From Dendrophyllia cribrosa (taxonomy: Eukaryota > Cnidaria > Anthozoa > Scleractinia > Dendrophylliidae): a stretch of DNA of 64,000 bases. Below are positions 1-10,573 of the stretch, piece after piece. The number at the start of each line of letters is the position of its first letter. Positions within the stretch are counted from its first letter, which is position 1. Under the pieces are notes generated by a model. That model was not told the origin of the DNA. It searched no databases and worked only from the letters and a program-made list of their open reading frames with translations. The stretch is taken from the NCBI GenBank assembly GCA_024195265.1, contig JAJLRJ010000002.1, positions 20,751,070-20,815,069 of the forward strand, given 5' to 3'. Made by a program: the position numbers and the translations under genes.

Positions 1-400
1 CGCGCGCTACAAATGCCTATGGCATTTGATTTAGCTCCCCCCTCAATCGAAAATATGCTGCGCGGTCCCTGCTATGTAAGAACAACAAGAAAACCCCCAC
101 GTTGAATGTTTTAGAGTCAAACACTTACTTCCAAGAGGCATGCAACACCCGCACAACAGCACCTATGTAAGAACAACAGGAAAACCCCCACGATGAATAT
201 TTCAGAGTCAAACGCTTACTTCCAAGAGGCATGCAACACCCGCACAACAGCACCTATGTAAGAACAACAGGAAAAACCCCCACGATGAATGTTTCAGAGT
301 CAAACGCTTACTTCCAAGAGGCATGCAATACCCGCACAACAGCACCTAATGTAAGAACAACAGGAAAACCCCCACGATGAATGTTTCAGAGTCAAACGCT
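1..400. repeat. ~92-bp tandem array, first block
   Basis: About four units of a ~92-bp minisatellite. Each unit carries the landmarks GAATGTTTCAGAGTCAAACG, CTTACTTCCAAGAGGCATGC and GTAAGAACAACAGGAAAACC. Open frames cross the units only because the repeat happens to lack stops in some frames, and the same peptide recurs, so I do not call them genes. The array continues at 958-1650 after an unrelated insert and is present again at 43425-45008. Confidence 0.9.
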
Positions 401-957
401 TAATTTCAGCTTCACTACACAACAGAGAACAGACAACTCCAATATGGAACCATTAGGTTTATTGTGCAAGTTTCGGCCGAGCACCAGCGTACAACAAATT
501 ACGTAAGAGCATATAACCAATCCACATGTAATACAACATCATCACATTCTCAATGTAAACGCTATCACAGCACTTGAAAATAATACCGAGAGCTGAGCAA
601 GTACTAACAAACCCACCAGTAGTTAGAACGGTGGCCAGAAAAAACCTGCCGCAAAAAAACCCATGGGGAAAAAATGACAGGAAATCTGGGTAGGAACCAG
701 GCCCAAGTTCATGTAGCCTTCCTACTAGGCAAATTACGTAGATATTCATATAAAAATAAATAAATAAACTAAGCAATACGTGAGTGGTGCCGGCCTAGAA
801 TGATTGCTCACGTGCAATCCCAAGCTTAAATACTCACACCTCTTTACCCGTCATGCACCTTTACTAAAGGGCCCAGGCCCTAACCCTGTTGTTCTCGTGC
901 CGCAGAAATATTCAATTTCCGGCTTATTCGTAGGCACTCAAACGCCAGAAATTCCAT
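401..957. other. Unique insert interrupting the tandem array
   Basis: About 560 bp of non-repeat DNA between two blocks of the ~92-bp array. It is absent from the second array at 43425-45008, which runs uninterrupted. I see no coding sequence, TIR or recognisable family in it. Confidence 0.6.
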
Positions 958-1650
958 CTTCCAAGAGGCATGCAACACCCGCACAACAGCACCTATGTAA
1001 GAATAACAGGAAAACCCCCACGATGTATTTCAGATTCAAACGCTTACTTCCAAGAGGCATGCAACACCCGCACAACAGCACCTATGTATGAACAACAGGA
1101 AAACCCCACGATGAATGTTTCACCACAATGTTTCAGAGTCTAACGATTATTTCGAAGAGGCATGCAATACCACAACAGCACCTATGTAAGAACAACAGGA
1201 AAACCCCCACGATGAATGTTTCAGATTCAAACGCTTACTTCCTAAAGGTATGCAACACCACAACAGCACCTATGTAAGAATAACAGGAAAACCCTCCCGA
1301 TGAATGTTTCAGAGTCAAACGCTTACTTCCAAGAGGCATGCAACACCCGCACAACAGCACCAATGTAAGAATAACAGGAAAACCCCCCACGATGAATGTT
1401 TCAGAGTCAAACGCTTACTTCCTAGAGGCATGCAACACCACAACAACACTTATGTAAGAACAACAGGAAAACCCCCCACGATGAATGTTTCAGATTCAAA
1501 CGCTCACTTCCTAGAGGCATGCAACACCCGTACAACAGCACCTATGTAAGAATAACAAGAAAACCCCCCACGATGAATGTTTCAGAGTCAAACGATTACT
1601 TCTGGCCTTGAGGCATGCAACACCACAACAGCACCAATGTAAGAATAACA
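958..1650. repeat. ~92-bp tandem array, second block
   Basis: About seven to eight more units of the ~92-bp repeat. Two sub-variants alternate: one has CCCGCACAACAGCACC and the other lacks the CCGC-type stretch (CACCACAACAGCACC). A longer variant carries an extra TTTCACCACAATG. This suggests a simple higher-order arrangement. Confidence 0.88.
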
Positions 1651-2684
1651 TTTTCGTTAACGTCACGATAATTAATCAAAGGCTCCTAAGAGCCAACTAG
1701 TGAATAAGAAACGCTAACGCGTTACGCAATATTGCGGTAAGCAAAAAAAAAAAGTACATCACTTTCATAATGTCCAGTCCGAAGAAGAAAGAAAAAAGAA
1801 AAGAAGAAGAAGAAAAAGAAGGTCCTAAGCTGGACTTGAACCCTCGCCTCCCGACTCCAATTCCCGACACTAAACCACACGACCACCGAGGAACACATGC
1901 TTAGCAGAGATTAAATTTTATTATTTCAAAGTAGATACGCATCAAAACGCGTGTCACGATTGAAAGCATTACGTCACTAAGTTTACAGCTGATGGAAGGA
2001 GTGAATATAAGCCACCGTGACCGATAGCCCGTTCATTACGCATGCGCTTATCTCCGGTTAAAAACGAAACGAAAACAAACGACAATACCCGAGCTCCGAG
2101 GCCTGCGCGAGGTCATTACTTTTATGAACAACAAACAAACCAACGAGTTGCTGTGTAATTTTGCTCATTAGTGACAGTACTGTGATTGTCTAAATCCCGT
2201 AAGGATTGTGCAAGCATTTTAATCATTGTAATGTGAAAAGTCAAACTAAATTTCAATTTTTCTTATCGGTACAATTAGTATAGCGTTTGTTAGAATTGAT
2301 CTATTATTGCCTAGATGAAGCGCTGTAATGCGCTGTGAAGCGCCATTTGTGATATTCTGTACTGGCCAAGCAGGATTACATTTTACAACAAGATGTGGAT
2401 AAAGTTCTCAATTTATCACAGAATAAGAAAAGGAAACTCGCAAGAGGATGCAATCTTGGACAAAATGCGAGGAAGTGAAGTGAAATTTAGTACACTTTTG
2501 AAACGTTTGAATTCTTGATAACATTAAGGGTAAAAAGTTCCTTGACAGTCAGTAGTAGTAATAATCAGGAGTTTGGGCATGTGGGCTTTGGATAAAAAAT
2601 AGGAAATTAACCGTCGATAATTTGAATTTCACGTTCAATGTAATGGAAAATATTGAGTATTTGCCTTGTAGTGAAGGTTTATGA
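1651..2684. other. Non-coding duplicated spacer with SINE
   Basis: Sequence shared with 45009-46042. It holds the tRNA-derived SINE annotated separately. No coding sequence is seen in the remainder. Confidence 0.6.
1740..1892 (-). repeat. tRNA-derived SINE (copy 1)
   Basis: Read on the minus strand, 1892 to 1823 is a 70-nt tRNA-like head. It starts TCCTCGGTGGTCGTGTGG, contains a B-box match GGTTCAAGTCC and ends CTTAGGA, which pairs partly with the start. It most resembles a tRNA-Glu-type backbone, but the anticodon arm is degenerate, so it is not a functional tRNA gene. A pyrimidine-rich body and a T/A run (1740-1752) follow as the tail. Head + tail without coding capacity is typical of a SINE. 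Confidence 0.6.
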
Positions 2685-2839
2685 GTGAAATTTGTGATCC
2701 TCGCAGTGTGCTCAGTATCAACTTAAGCGGTTGAATAAGCAACCTGAAAAAATTCAGGCTTGAACGGGATTCGAACCCATGACCTTGCGATAAGTTGCTG
2801 CTTAAGTTAAAAGCACACTGCGAGGATCACAAATTTCAC
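2685..2839. mobile_element. TIR element with tRNA-like core (copy 1)
   Basis: A 155-bp element with perfect 28-bp terminal inverted repeats: GTGAAATTTGTGATCCTCGC... at 2685-2712 and its reverse complement at 2812-2839. A subterminal inverted repeat (CAACTTAAGC / GCTTAAGTT) lies inside. The core, on the minus strand, carries GGGTTCGAATCCC, a strong pol III B-box/T-arm match with a 5-bp stem. It looks like a MITE/foldback that contains half of a tRNA-like promoter. The same element is at 46043-46197 and 54420-54574. Solo ends occur near 15309, 15573 and 63041. Confidence 0.75.
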
Positions 2840-4137
2840 CGTCATGTTTATCCACAGTTCACAAATATAATTTTCATAATTCATATTCATATATATCCAC
2901 TACCATCGGGTATATTAGCCAGGAACTGTCTTTAAAAACTGTCGAGTTATGCTCCATAAAAAGGCGACACCGTCATCTTTCCTCGGTGTTTCATTTGAGG
3001 CCAGAGAACTTGGCTTCTTTTCCATTTTACGGGAGCGAAGGAAAACCCTAAGGATTTGGGGTAAAATTTAAGAAGCATACACTGCATGAAGCTTGAAGCA
3101 ACCAGCAGTATTTAATATTCCACCCCGAATGGAACGTTAGTCCATCGCTAGGCAATCCGAAGCATTACATCTTCCAATACCATACACCTGGGGAAAGAGA
3201 GACAATGTGGAGGAAAGTTTCTTGTTTAAGAAAACAACACGATGGCAGTTTGACTTGGAAATTCGGTATCTGTGGGTGTGTTCCAACTGTTTTAACATTA
3301 CTAAAGACCTTGCTAATAGATTCTTAGTTTTTGAATTATTTTATTCTGTCATGAAAACAATAAATATTGAAAAAAAAAGTGGTTATAGCGGAGCTCCACA
3401 CTCATAGAACCATGCCCGTCAATTTTCACGGTCATGGCTAGCGGAATGTTTCGCGGAAGCGAAGTCGCGCAGGGTTAGATCGCGGGTGCGTCCGCCGCGC
3501 AGGCAGAGATCTCCGCTGTTAAGCTAAGCCTGTATATATATAATAATAACAATAATAGTATGTTATATCATATCACAAGGTATCAAACTTAGTCATATCC
3601 CCACAGTCAATACACTTTCAGACTTGGGGAGCTTTCTATTGACCAAACTGTCCGAGATTTTCGGTCAGAAATTCAATGAAACGTTTTGAGCTTTTCCGCT
3701 ATAATGGAATTTCTGGAGTTATCGAAATTTTTGTGTTCATTCACGATTTGTCTTGGGCCTAGTCACCAGTATGTGAAAGGCTGAAAGTTCGTGAAAAATG
3801 GCGACAGAAGCTTAACAATGTTCATCTCCTGGATATTTTTGTACTAATGTCGAAATTTTTCTACATCACTCATGCTCTAGAGCTTCTACTTGCGACGGTC
3901 GCGGTAAGATCAACTGCGTTTTGTTAAAAAGCCGTGACTCTGACATTCAACAAGTCCGTCATTTTGATATGTCACACCAGACCCGGCATGCCCGTGGAAA
4001 CACAGCACGTGATTTCGAAGCATTCCTTATCCGTTCCATTCGACTAGCGAAAATTCCGAAAATTCGAACAGAAAATTTTGGCTGAATGGAAAGCGCCCTT
4101 GGTACCCTGCCATGTAACGCTACTCAGGCATGGGCAC
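2840..4137. other. Non-coding stretch with a copy-1-only segment
   Basis: Shared with the other duplicate copies except 3133-3487. That ~355-bp piece is missing from both other copies, which join cleanly at a CGT shared by the two ends. The extra piece contains a degenerate tRNA-SINE-like text (ACACCTGGGGAAAGAGAGAC). The short open frame at 3207-3407 lies inside this repeat and is not believed. No gene seen. Confidence 0.55.
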
Positions 4138-4409
4138 TAGAGCGATTTTCATTTGAGTTCCGTAAAACCAAAATCAAAGTAATTACTTTGACCAATCACA
4201 ACAGAGGCAGACAGTCCAACGAATCAATCAGAACGCGAAGCAATGCATGTCGCAGGCACAAAGCGCGAGAAAAAGCGTGGAGCAATTCACGAATGGTTTT
4301 GGTTTAATTTACTTCTGATTGGTTAACTTGAGATATTTTACAAAGCGTAGTAATGCAAGACCAAACCAATAGTGAAATTATTTTTGATACTCAATTGAAA
4401 ACCGGTCTA
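4138..4409. mobile_element. CCAAT-rich MITE inside the LINE-bearing duplicate
   Basis: Diverged member, in opposite orientation, of the TIR element at 38441-38724. Ends read TAGAGCGATTTTCATTTGAG and CTCAATTGAAAACCGGTCTA. The interior holds several ATTGG/CCAAT pentamers. Equivalent copies lie at about 47148-47415 and 55527-55793. The open frame starting at 4086 spans it but is repeat DNA. Confidence 0.65.
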
Positions 4410-5733
4410 ATGTGAAAAGAACAATTTCACAGTGACGATACACTAAATCACGTCATGGACATTTCCTCCAAGACAGTGCAGTACTCGGACACCGTACCAT
4501 GACGCGGTCACTAGACCGGCTGCAAGCGCTTTCTTGGATGCCCAAATTAAATCGTGCATCAGGTTCTCGTTGAACTTCATGTTCAATGACATTGTGCTTT
4601 AATGTTTATGTCTTACACGCCTAGTACGTAGTTCCACTTTAAACTAGAATAATGCTTATAAGTGTTGTAAATGTTATAATACTGCAGCCTAGTACCTAGG
4701 CGTTCTCTCTTTTTCGTTTAACTCGCGAAGACCTCAAACCGGGGTCTCTATGTCCGTGCGAAGCCTTATTCGGTAACGTCACCGTTAAACTGAAGCTGAA
4801 GCTGTCCAGACTCAAGCCGAGAACGCCAAGGGGATAGGCTGATAATAGTGTATAAGTGCAAGTGTAATTCACTACTTTTGTTACTCATTAGTAACACTGT
4901 AATCATACAATATATAGCTCAGTCCATAAACTCGCAAAAAAAGACTCGACCAATATTTCCCAATACGGACCGAACAAGCTTGTTCAATAAAGTTTTTATT
5001 ATAATTACTGATTAATGCAACTATTTTCTGCTAACGCGCGCGCGCCAAAGAAGAATATTCTTGCATTTTTCAAGCCACTTTGCGAAACGTTTAACCAAAA
5101 TTGTCCGGAAAAATGTTTCTACTAAATAGTAAATAGTTTTTTTTTTGTTCATTGTTCCATAAAAGGAATTCGGCGAAATGAGTTCATGAGCGGTCCATCT
5201 TAGCGGTCCGTATTGCAAAATTCAGACCGCTCAGGGAACCAATCAGAATGCTCCTTTTCACCGTGGACCAGTTTACCATATAATAAAATGGAATATAATA
5301 CAATAGAATAACTTTATTTTTTCACGATAAAAAAGTAAAGCGATGCCGCTTGTGGGGTCGTGCTATTCATATCATGATCATGATTAGTCCTGAAAACGTA
5401 CCACACAGACACAGACATGTAGTTTTTTGTCTCATTTTCTCTGCTCGTTCCCTTTGGGTCCGCTTACGTTAGTCAGTCTTAGTTAAAAGACCAATCGAGA
5501 TTTGTTTACCTTGTGATCGAGCCGAAAAGGGCTCTTTAGTTTTTTCGTTTGCATGTACCAGTATATCTGTTTTACTTGTTTACTTATACAATTTATTAAT
5601 ACTAATGCTCGTGTGAAGGCTCGGCGGGTTCCACGCTTGGATTCCACTCTATCACGAAAGACCGTTCGCTTATCAGCGCAAATTTGGAAGGAGGTATGTA
5701 TCCGTGTTTATTTCCTGTGACTTTGCTTTGTTC
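4410..5733 (+). other. Presumed 5' region of the LINE
   Basis: About 1.3 kb upstream of the endonuclease start without any protein-like frame, so no ORF1 can be identified. The stretch is conserved in all three copies, except that copies 2 and 3 share a ~120-bp segment (48414-48535 and 56792-56912) missing here. The LINE 5' end cannot be placed because all copies sit inside the same duplication. Confidence 0.45.
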
Positions 5734-6537
5734 ATGGCGATCAATTTATCTTGCGTCACTTTAAACGTCAGAGGCTTACATAATGAGCGTAAAAGGAGGC
5801 AAGTTTTTAGATGGCTGCATGGGCGAAAGTTCCAAATCATCTTCCTCCAGGAGGTTTATAGTTCTCGAGATATAGAAAAAATATGGTCGGCCGAATGGGG
5901 CGGTAAAGCGGTGTTTTGTCACGGCACAAAGCATAGTTGCGGTACTCTTGTCCTATTTCACCCATTGCTCGCCGTTGATTTGGAACATGTTGAGGTCGGC
6001 AAGAGGGGCAGAGAAATTGTTCTGTGCGCTAAAATCGATGACTACAGATTCACTTTTATCAATGTTTATGCCCCAGACGATATCAAAACCCAAGTGGAAT
6101 TTTTTGAATCTTTAAAACTGCGTGTACGAAAATTCGCCGATGAAAACATTATTATTGGTGGCGATCTGAATTGTTGCCTAACACCCAAGGATAAAAAGAG
6201 GGGGCGACCCACTGAACAAAGGAAACAATTAATAGATTCCATTCTTAGCCTAACGAATTCTTTCAATTTAGTTGATCTGTGGAGAAAATTTCATCCTAAT
6301 GAGACACTTTTCACCTGGCATCACCAATCATCAACTATTCAGTGTAGGCTTGATTACTGGCTGGTGTCAAAACATTTACTTCCACACGTGAAAGAATGCA
6401 ACATCATTTTCGTTTCGTTCTCCGACCACTCGGCCGTCTCGTTTAACATCCAGTCCGATGATTTCATAAAAAGGGACCAGGATTTTTCAAATTCAATAAC
6501 TCACTCCTTGTTGATCAGTGCTTCGTCAAAGGTTTGA
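5734..6537 (+). pseudogene. LINE apurinic-type endonuclease domain, copy 1
   Basis: N-terminal ~245 residues of the LINE polyprotein, an APE-like nuclease that nicks target DNA to prime reverse transcription. The start is taken at MAINLSC (5734), 30 bases inside the longest frame, because conservation with the family begins there. Motifs in order: LNVRGL, FLQEV, CGTLVL, INVYAP, GGDLN, RLDYWLVS and FSDHSAV. All catalytic-type residues appear intact. The frame leaves the family pattern at an A-run near 6468-6475. After a -1 shift it continues as GPGFFKFNNSLL, a typical linker of this group. All three copies share this shift. Confidence 0.85.
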
Positions 6538-6973
6538 GCGAAAAAATTCCCGAGTACAAACAAAAATACAACTATTTAGAGGATAAAAGACTTTATCGGG
6601 ACATGCTGAAAATGGAAATAAGAAGCTTTACAATTTACTATTGCAGACAAAATGCAAAGACGAAGAAAGCTGAAGAAGCAGTGCTGCAGCAAAAGCTGTC
6701 CTCACTTCACAAGCTTATGTGTGAAAACCCTACGCATGAGACTATTGCAAACTATTACGAGGTCAAAATGAAACTAGAGCAGATTTCATTGCACAAAACA
6801 GAGGGCGCAATGATTCGGAGTAAGGCTAGGTGGTGCGAACAGGGGGAACGTAGTACCCGCTATTTTTTTAATCTCGAGAAACGGAATCATTCCAATAAGT
6901 ATATCACAAAACTAAGAGTTGAAAACCGCACTTTGACTTCCCCCGATGAAATCTTAAATGAAGAGTACAGATA
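6471..6973 (+). pseudogene. LINE linker/RT N-terminal part, copy 1
   Basis: Continues the polyprotein in the -1 frame after the endonuclease, through SEKIPEYKQKYN, a helical linker, and RSKARWCEQGERSTRYFFNL (the conserved motif before RT finger). It stops abruptly at 6973, where the tyrosine-recombinase element begins. The next LINE base is 10764. Confidence 0.8.
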
Positions 6974-7032
6974 GTACCATATTCCGTTTGAATCCTTTGT
7001 TATTAATAAGGGATGGGCACATCACTCCGGTC
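6974..7032 (-). repeat. Split direct repeat B2
   Basis: 59 bp starting GTACCATATTCCGTTTG on the plus strand. It matches 7308-7366 (B1) over its full length. It forms the outer 3' end of the element. Confidence 0.85.
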
Positions 7033-7117
7033 GAAGTGAGAGACGACGCGGAGCGACGAAGGATTCAGTATTTATTTGGCGCAGCGCTACCCGAAGATGC
7101 GGGGAGGGCTGGGTGGG

Positions 7118-7307
7118 TCGCAAATTCTGTCCCTCCTGCGGTAACTTGCAAAAGACGCTTTCTTGATTCCGAATTAACCTTTAAACCTTCACCGGCCAAT
7201 AGAAAGGTGGGAGAAACCCCGAATAACTGATAGGCGGCATTCGAAGTGCAATTATTGCATAATCATCGGATTCCAACAGAATATGAATATTCAAATGACT
7301 TTGAATA
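7118..7307 (-). repeat. Split direct repeat A2
   Basis: 190 bp matching A1 at 10574-10763 with only two differences noticed (at 7162 and 7263). It is joined directly to B1 at TTTGAATA/GTACCAT, exactly the junction expected if the element's two outer ends were ligated in a circle. Confidence 0.85.
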
Positions 7308-7366
7308 GTACCATATTCCGTTTGAATCCTTTGTTATTAATAAGGGATGGGCACATCACTCCGGTC
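7308..7366 (-). repeat. Split direct repeat B1
   Basis: 59-bp copy of B2, adjacent to A2. Inside it the recombinase gene's 3' region begins. Confidence 0.85.
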
Positions 7367-7528
7367 TCCGCAAGAAACCACTAGACCAACTGCGAAAAAA
7401 CCATCACACAAAACGTAACTCCTTGACGAGAAGAGGTATGATTTATTACATTCCTTCCCATACCTTAACAAACCCTAAAATCCGAACAACAACCCCCCAA
7501 AAACAAGGAAAGCTGGTCATACAAAACA

Positions 7529-8284
7529 TTACAGTCCAGTAAAAGCTTGAGAAAAACCTTGTAACTCATTCCACTTCGTATACAGATCAAGAGCCGCGCT
7601 ATCGAGAGAGGCCAATTTTGCTGCTGGACCAGCTGGATTCATAACTTCCTTCAATTTGATGTAATGCAAAGCCGTCTGGGGAGTTTTCCAGCCGACGTGA
7701 TCCATAATTTCATTTAAGCTTGCTTGCGAGAGAGCAAGAGAGACAGCAGCTCCACTTCTGAAGCCATGCAGAGTTAATCTCCTGCCCTTGAAATGAGAGA
7801 CTAACTGCTTAACGTACTCGTCTAGTCTTGATTGGGCAGCCGAAGAATTAAATTTATCGGCGGCAATATACTTCTCCTTGGATAATGAGCGAAACAAAAA
7901 TCCCTTAGTAACATCAATTGCTAATAAACTACAAATCTTGATGTAAAGTTCAATGCCCAGAACTGGACAAATTAATTTATTGACAGCCCTCTTTAAGGCG
8001 AAAATATTCTGATCACCTTGGCGCAAGGTCTTCGACCAAAGATGATTAAAGAGGAAACCTGAGTTGTCTGGAAAACGTAAAATTTCCTGCGTTTTAACGA
8101 GTGCTAAATCAGCGGCACGATCTCCTGAGAAGAAAAGCACCTTAGAGAAGGCTTGGTCCCTTGCTAAGAGATAAACTTGATGTAGCTCTAACACACGTTT
8201 TAATAAACTAGTGAAAATATGCGAAGACAAAATCTCTAAATCGGAGAGCAACAAAGGGGTTGCCTGAAGAGGCGTAACCCTCGC
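7529..8284 (-). CDS. Tyrosine recombinase of DIRS-order element
   Basis: Phage-integrase-type recombinase that would integrate a circular DNA form of the retrotransposon. The catalytic set is visible: an Arg in GDRAADLALV, the H-x-x-R box in LTLHGFRSG, a His in DHVGW, and a downstream Tyr in ALHYIKL. The first ATG-like start is at 8254, but the frame is open to about 8284. The normal protein would be part of a longer RT-RNaseH-YR polyprotein. The upstream part is deleted, so this is the 3' remnant of pol. It ends about 160 bp before B1. No lesion is seen inside the recombinase. Confidence 0.85.
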   Translation of the reverse strand, partial: ARVTPLQATPLLLSDLEILSSHIFTSLLKRVLELHQVYLLARDQAFSKVLFFSGDRAADLALVKTQEILRFPDNSGFLFNHLWSKTLRQGDQNIFALKRAVNKLICPVLGIELYIKICSLLAIDVTKGFLFRSLSKEKYIAADKFNSSAAQSRLDEYVKQLVSHFKGRRLTLHGFRSGAAVSLALSQASLNEIMDHVGWKTPQTALHYIKLKEVMNPAGPAAKLASLDSAALDLYTKWNELQGFSQAFTGL

Positions 8285-8321
8285 TTACAATTGTTCAGCT
8301 GTTATGTTTGATAAATAATCC

Positions 8322-8924
8322 TTAACGTCTGGAATCTTGGCACAAACGGGGCTTCGAAGGCTCGACCGTCAACGGGAGCACGATGTACGGAGGCTCAACC
8401 TTTCCCACTTGGCCCCAAACAATAACTGCCCCGACCTCATTCCGTTGAAGAAGAGTTTCTGTAATGAATGCAGAATATTTCATGCAACAGGGATTGTTGG
8501 GGAATACTTTGGAAGGGGGAAAATGACAGTCATAGAATACTCCTTTAAATTTTCCTCTGAATGGGGCAATGAACTGTTCCACATCTACTTTGTTGGTGAT
8601 CAAATCGGAAATGAGTTGATGTGTTGGCGAGTCTCCTAAAATAGAGTTCCAAGAATGGACGTGTTGATGGAGTTGGCCAGCTATAAAGTTATCTGGATTT
8701 CTAAGAGGCAGATTGAGAAGCCCTGGTGCTATAGAACCATCTAGAATTTGTTGAATTCCAGGCACGGGAAAAACTAACCCCTGACAAGGTGTCCCACCCA
8801 CGGTAATCCATTGCACACGTCTCAACGAGGCTTTGTCGACCGCTTCCAGGGGATTAAAAGGAACCTGAAACTCCCATCTTGGAGCAGAAAAATGTTCATC
8901 GGACTTCCATTTTTTCCTTGGGCT
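8322..8924 (-). pseudogene. Reverse transcriptase N-terminal fragment of DIRS-order pol
   Basis: About 200 residues ending in PPYIVLPLTVEPSKPRLCQD, the finger region typical of DIRS-like RTs, where a long palm/RNase H domain should follow. A stop occurs five codons later and the recombinase frame begins 40 bp on, so an internal deletion removed the catalytic palm (no YxDD motif is present). The frame opens right after TTTACTTTTCTAG at 8925, a good splice-acceptor context. A gag-pol intron is therefore possible but unproven. Confidence 0.75.
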
Positions 8925-9150
8925 CTAGAAAAGTAAATCGAATGGGAGATACGCGTAAGAAGAAGCGAGCATGGGAAATATCACGTGGGTAGGGACTCCT
9001 CGTCAGGAGGCAGCAAACTCCCGCGCCCGACGAATCGGAACGCCCACGAGCATGCCCAGAAAATAGACATACCCGCGTGAGTTGCTGGCCCTTAAAAGGA
9101 GAAAATAGAGAACTATGAAGACAGAAATAAGACTAAATATCAAAGAAGAA

Positions 9151-9215
9151 CACATTTATTGATAATAAATGAACAAGCACACCGTGTGCTTGTTCATTTA
9201 TTATCAATAAATGTG
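9151..9215. repeat. Perfect 32-bp palindrome with 1-nt spacer
   Basis: Arms 9151-9182 and 9184-9215 are exact reverse complements around a single C at 9183. They contain ATTTATTATCAATAAATG-type text with AATAAA on both strands. It lies between the gag stop and the pol remnant, so it could act as a gag 3'-end or RNA hairpin, or be a recent foldback. Confidence 0.9.
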
Positions 9216-9246
9216 ACCTCATATGAGGAGAAACACAAGTTCTGCC

Positions 9247-10571
9247 TTATACAGGGGGTTTAAAGTTCGGGCCTTGGCGGTCTGACTTGTACCGTTTAGA
9301 AGGACCTGCGTTAAACTGCTGATCAGAAAGGCGTTTGAAGCATCTTGACTGTATGTGACCCACTCTTCCGCAATAAAAGCAATGGACGGAGCTAAAGGGG
9401 CCTCTATAACCTTGATTCGAAGACGGAGTTTGCGAAGGCCGGCGTGGGGCTGGTTCGGTTCTCCGAAAGGACTTATCGACCTTAGACATGACATCCAGGA
9501 CACGCTCTTGATGTTTGTCCCCGAAGAGAGCCGCTAAGTAGTTCCTGAACTGATCAGGCGGGGCCGAAGTCTTGTCTTTGAGGGCTTGAAAAACCGCTTG
9601 GAAATAAGGTAATTTAGCGTGATTCGACGAACGGGCCACCGCTTTCAGTTCGATCAAGACGTCGAACGCCTCATCCTTGTCAAACGGGGGGTTTTTCCTT
9701 AGGAGGAGGGACGAGAGCTTGGCCAAAACCTCTTCTACGGACTCTTCCTTTCCCTCTTCCAGCCTCTTAATTCGATCCCTCAAAACTTGCAAAGCGTCGT
9801 TATCCTATAATAAGGAAAAACCGAGAGTATAATCAAACACGTAATCAAGCCCGCAGGCACAATAAAAACCGTAATCAAGCCCGCAGGCGTAATAAATTCT
9901 CGAGAACAAGCCCGCAGGCACAATAAACTCTCGTGATCAAACCCGCAGGCACAAAAGTACTCATAATTAAGCCCGCAGGCACAATAAATTCTGGTAATCA
10001 AGCCCGCAGGCACAATAAATTCTGGTGATCAAGCCCGCAGGCACAATAAATTCTCGTAATCAAGCCCGCAGGCACGAACAGAACTTGATAGAACCCACGA
10101 CAAACGCGACAACACCAGGGTAATTATAGATGCGAGCGAAGCTAATGAATTAGTAAATGGATAAATAAAATGACGCCCAAGGGGACGCGAGCACATGTAC
10201 AACTACCCGCGAGGTATAAAACGAGAAGGAAATGACAACGATAAACCCGAAGAAAAAAACTGACAAACAAATAGATTCCGAAAGGGCTAATATAAGATGT
10301 AACTAAAAACTACAACAAAGACACAGCGAGCTAAACAGGGCGCAAACCAAATGACAAACAACACGTCCGGGATGACAAAAAGAAACAACAATATAAAAGG
10401 AGAACATGGCGAAACGAACAGGGATAACTAACCGCGACCAAGTAAAGGAAGAAATAGGAAAACGCCATTTACCTCAACTGGATCTTGGGCTTGACCCGGG
10501 ATGACTTCCTGAAGGGCTTGAGCGTCCGGGGCAACCGGAATTTGAGCTTCTTTGGGTGGCGCTGCAGCCAT
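9247..10571 (-). CDS. Gag-like protein of DIRS-order element, two exons
   Basis: Exon 1 runs 10571-10473 (MAAAPPKEAQ...QDPVE, 33 codons). Exon 2 runs 9804-9247. The donor GAG/GTAAAT and acceptor TTATTATAG/GAT are both phase 0, giving about 218 residues. The protein has a charged helical stretch (LRDRIKRLEEGKEESVEEVL) after the junction and a CCHC zinc knuckle, CFYCGRVGHIQSRC, near the C-terminus, as in retroelement nucleocapsids. The ATG sits 3 nt inside repeat A1. The intron contains a minisatellite. No damage seen in either exon. Confidence 0.7.
9805..10472 (-). other. Probable 668-bp intron inside gag
   Basis: Bounded by GTAAAT and TATAG on the minus strand. It removes the stop codons between the two gag reading frames and restores one frame. 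It contains the ~31-bp minisatellite at 9830-10080. Confidence 0.6.
9830..10080. repeat. ~31-bp minisatellite in gag intron
   Basis: About eight units with the core AATCAAGCCCGCAGGCACAA followed by TAAATTCT-type text. Unit length varies between about 28 and 33 bp. Spacers are not unique sequences, so this is not a CRISPR array. Confidence 0.9.
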
Positions 10572-10573
10572 AA

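Noticed and set aside
876..886. Telomere-like CCCTAACCCT
   Set aside because: Single short match, not tandem.
804..1549. Open frames over the ~92-bp array (and at 43502-44813)
   Set aside because: The encoded peptides are the same short text repeated and the frames change between units. They follow from the tandem DNA repeat, not coding selection.
1823..1892. Functional tRNA-Glu-like gene
   Set aside because: Acceptor pairing is incomplete and the anticodon arm degenerate; the tail fits a SINE.
2740..2830. Functional tRNA gene
   Set aside because: Only the B-box/T-arm is convincing. There is no A-box, acceptor stem or anticodon arm that folds.
4086..4307. Short frames over the CCAAT MITE (also 47093 and 55471)
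   Set aside because: They lie across a TIR element and differ by an indel between copies; no coding constraint.
9830..10080. CRISPR-like direct repeats
   Set aside because: Spacing is irregular, spacers are near-identical, and the context is an intron of an animal retroelement.
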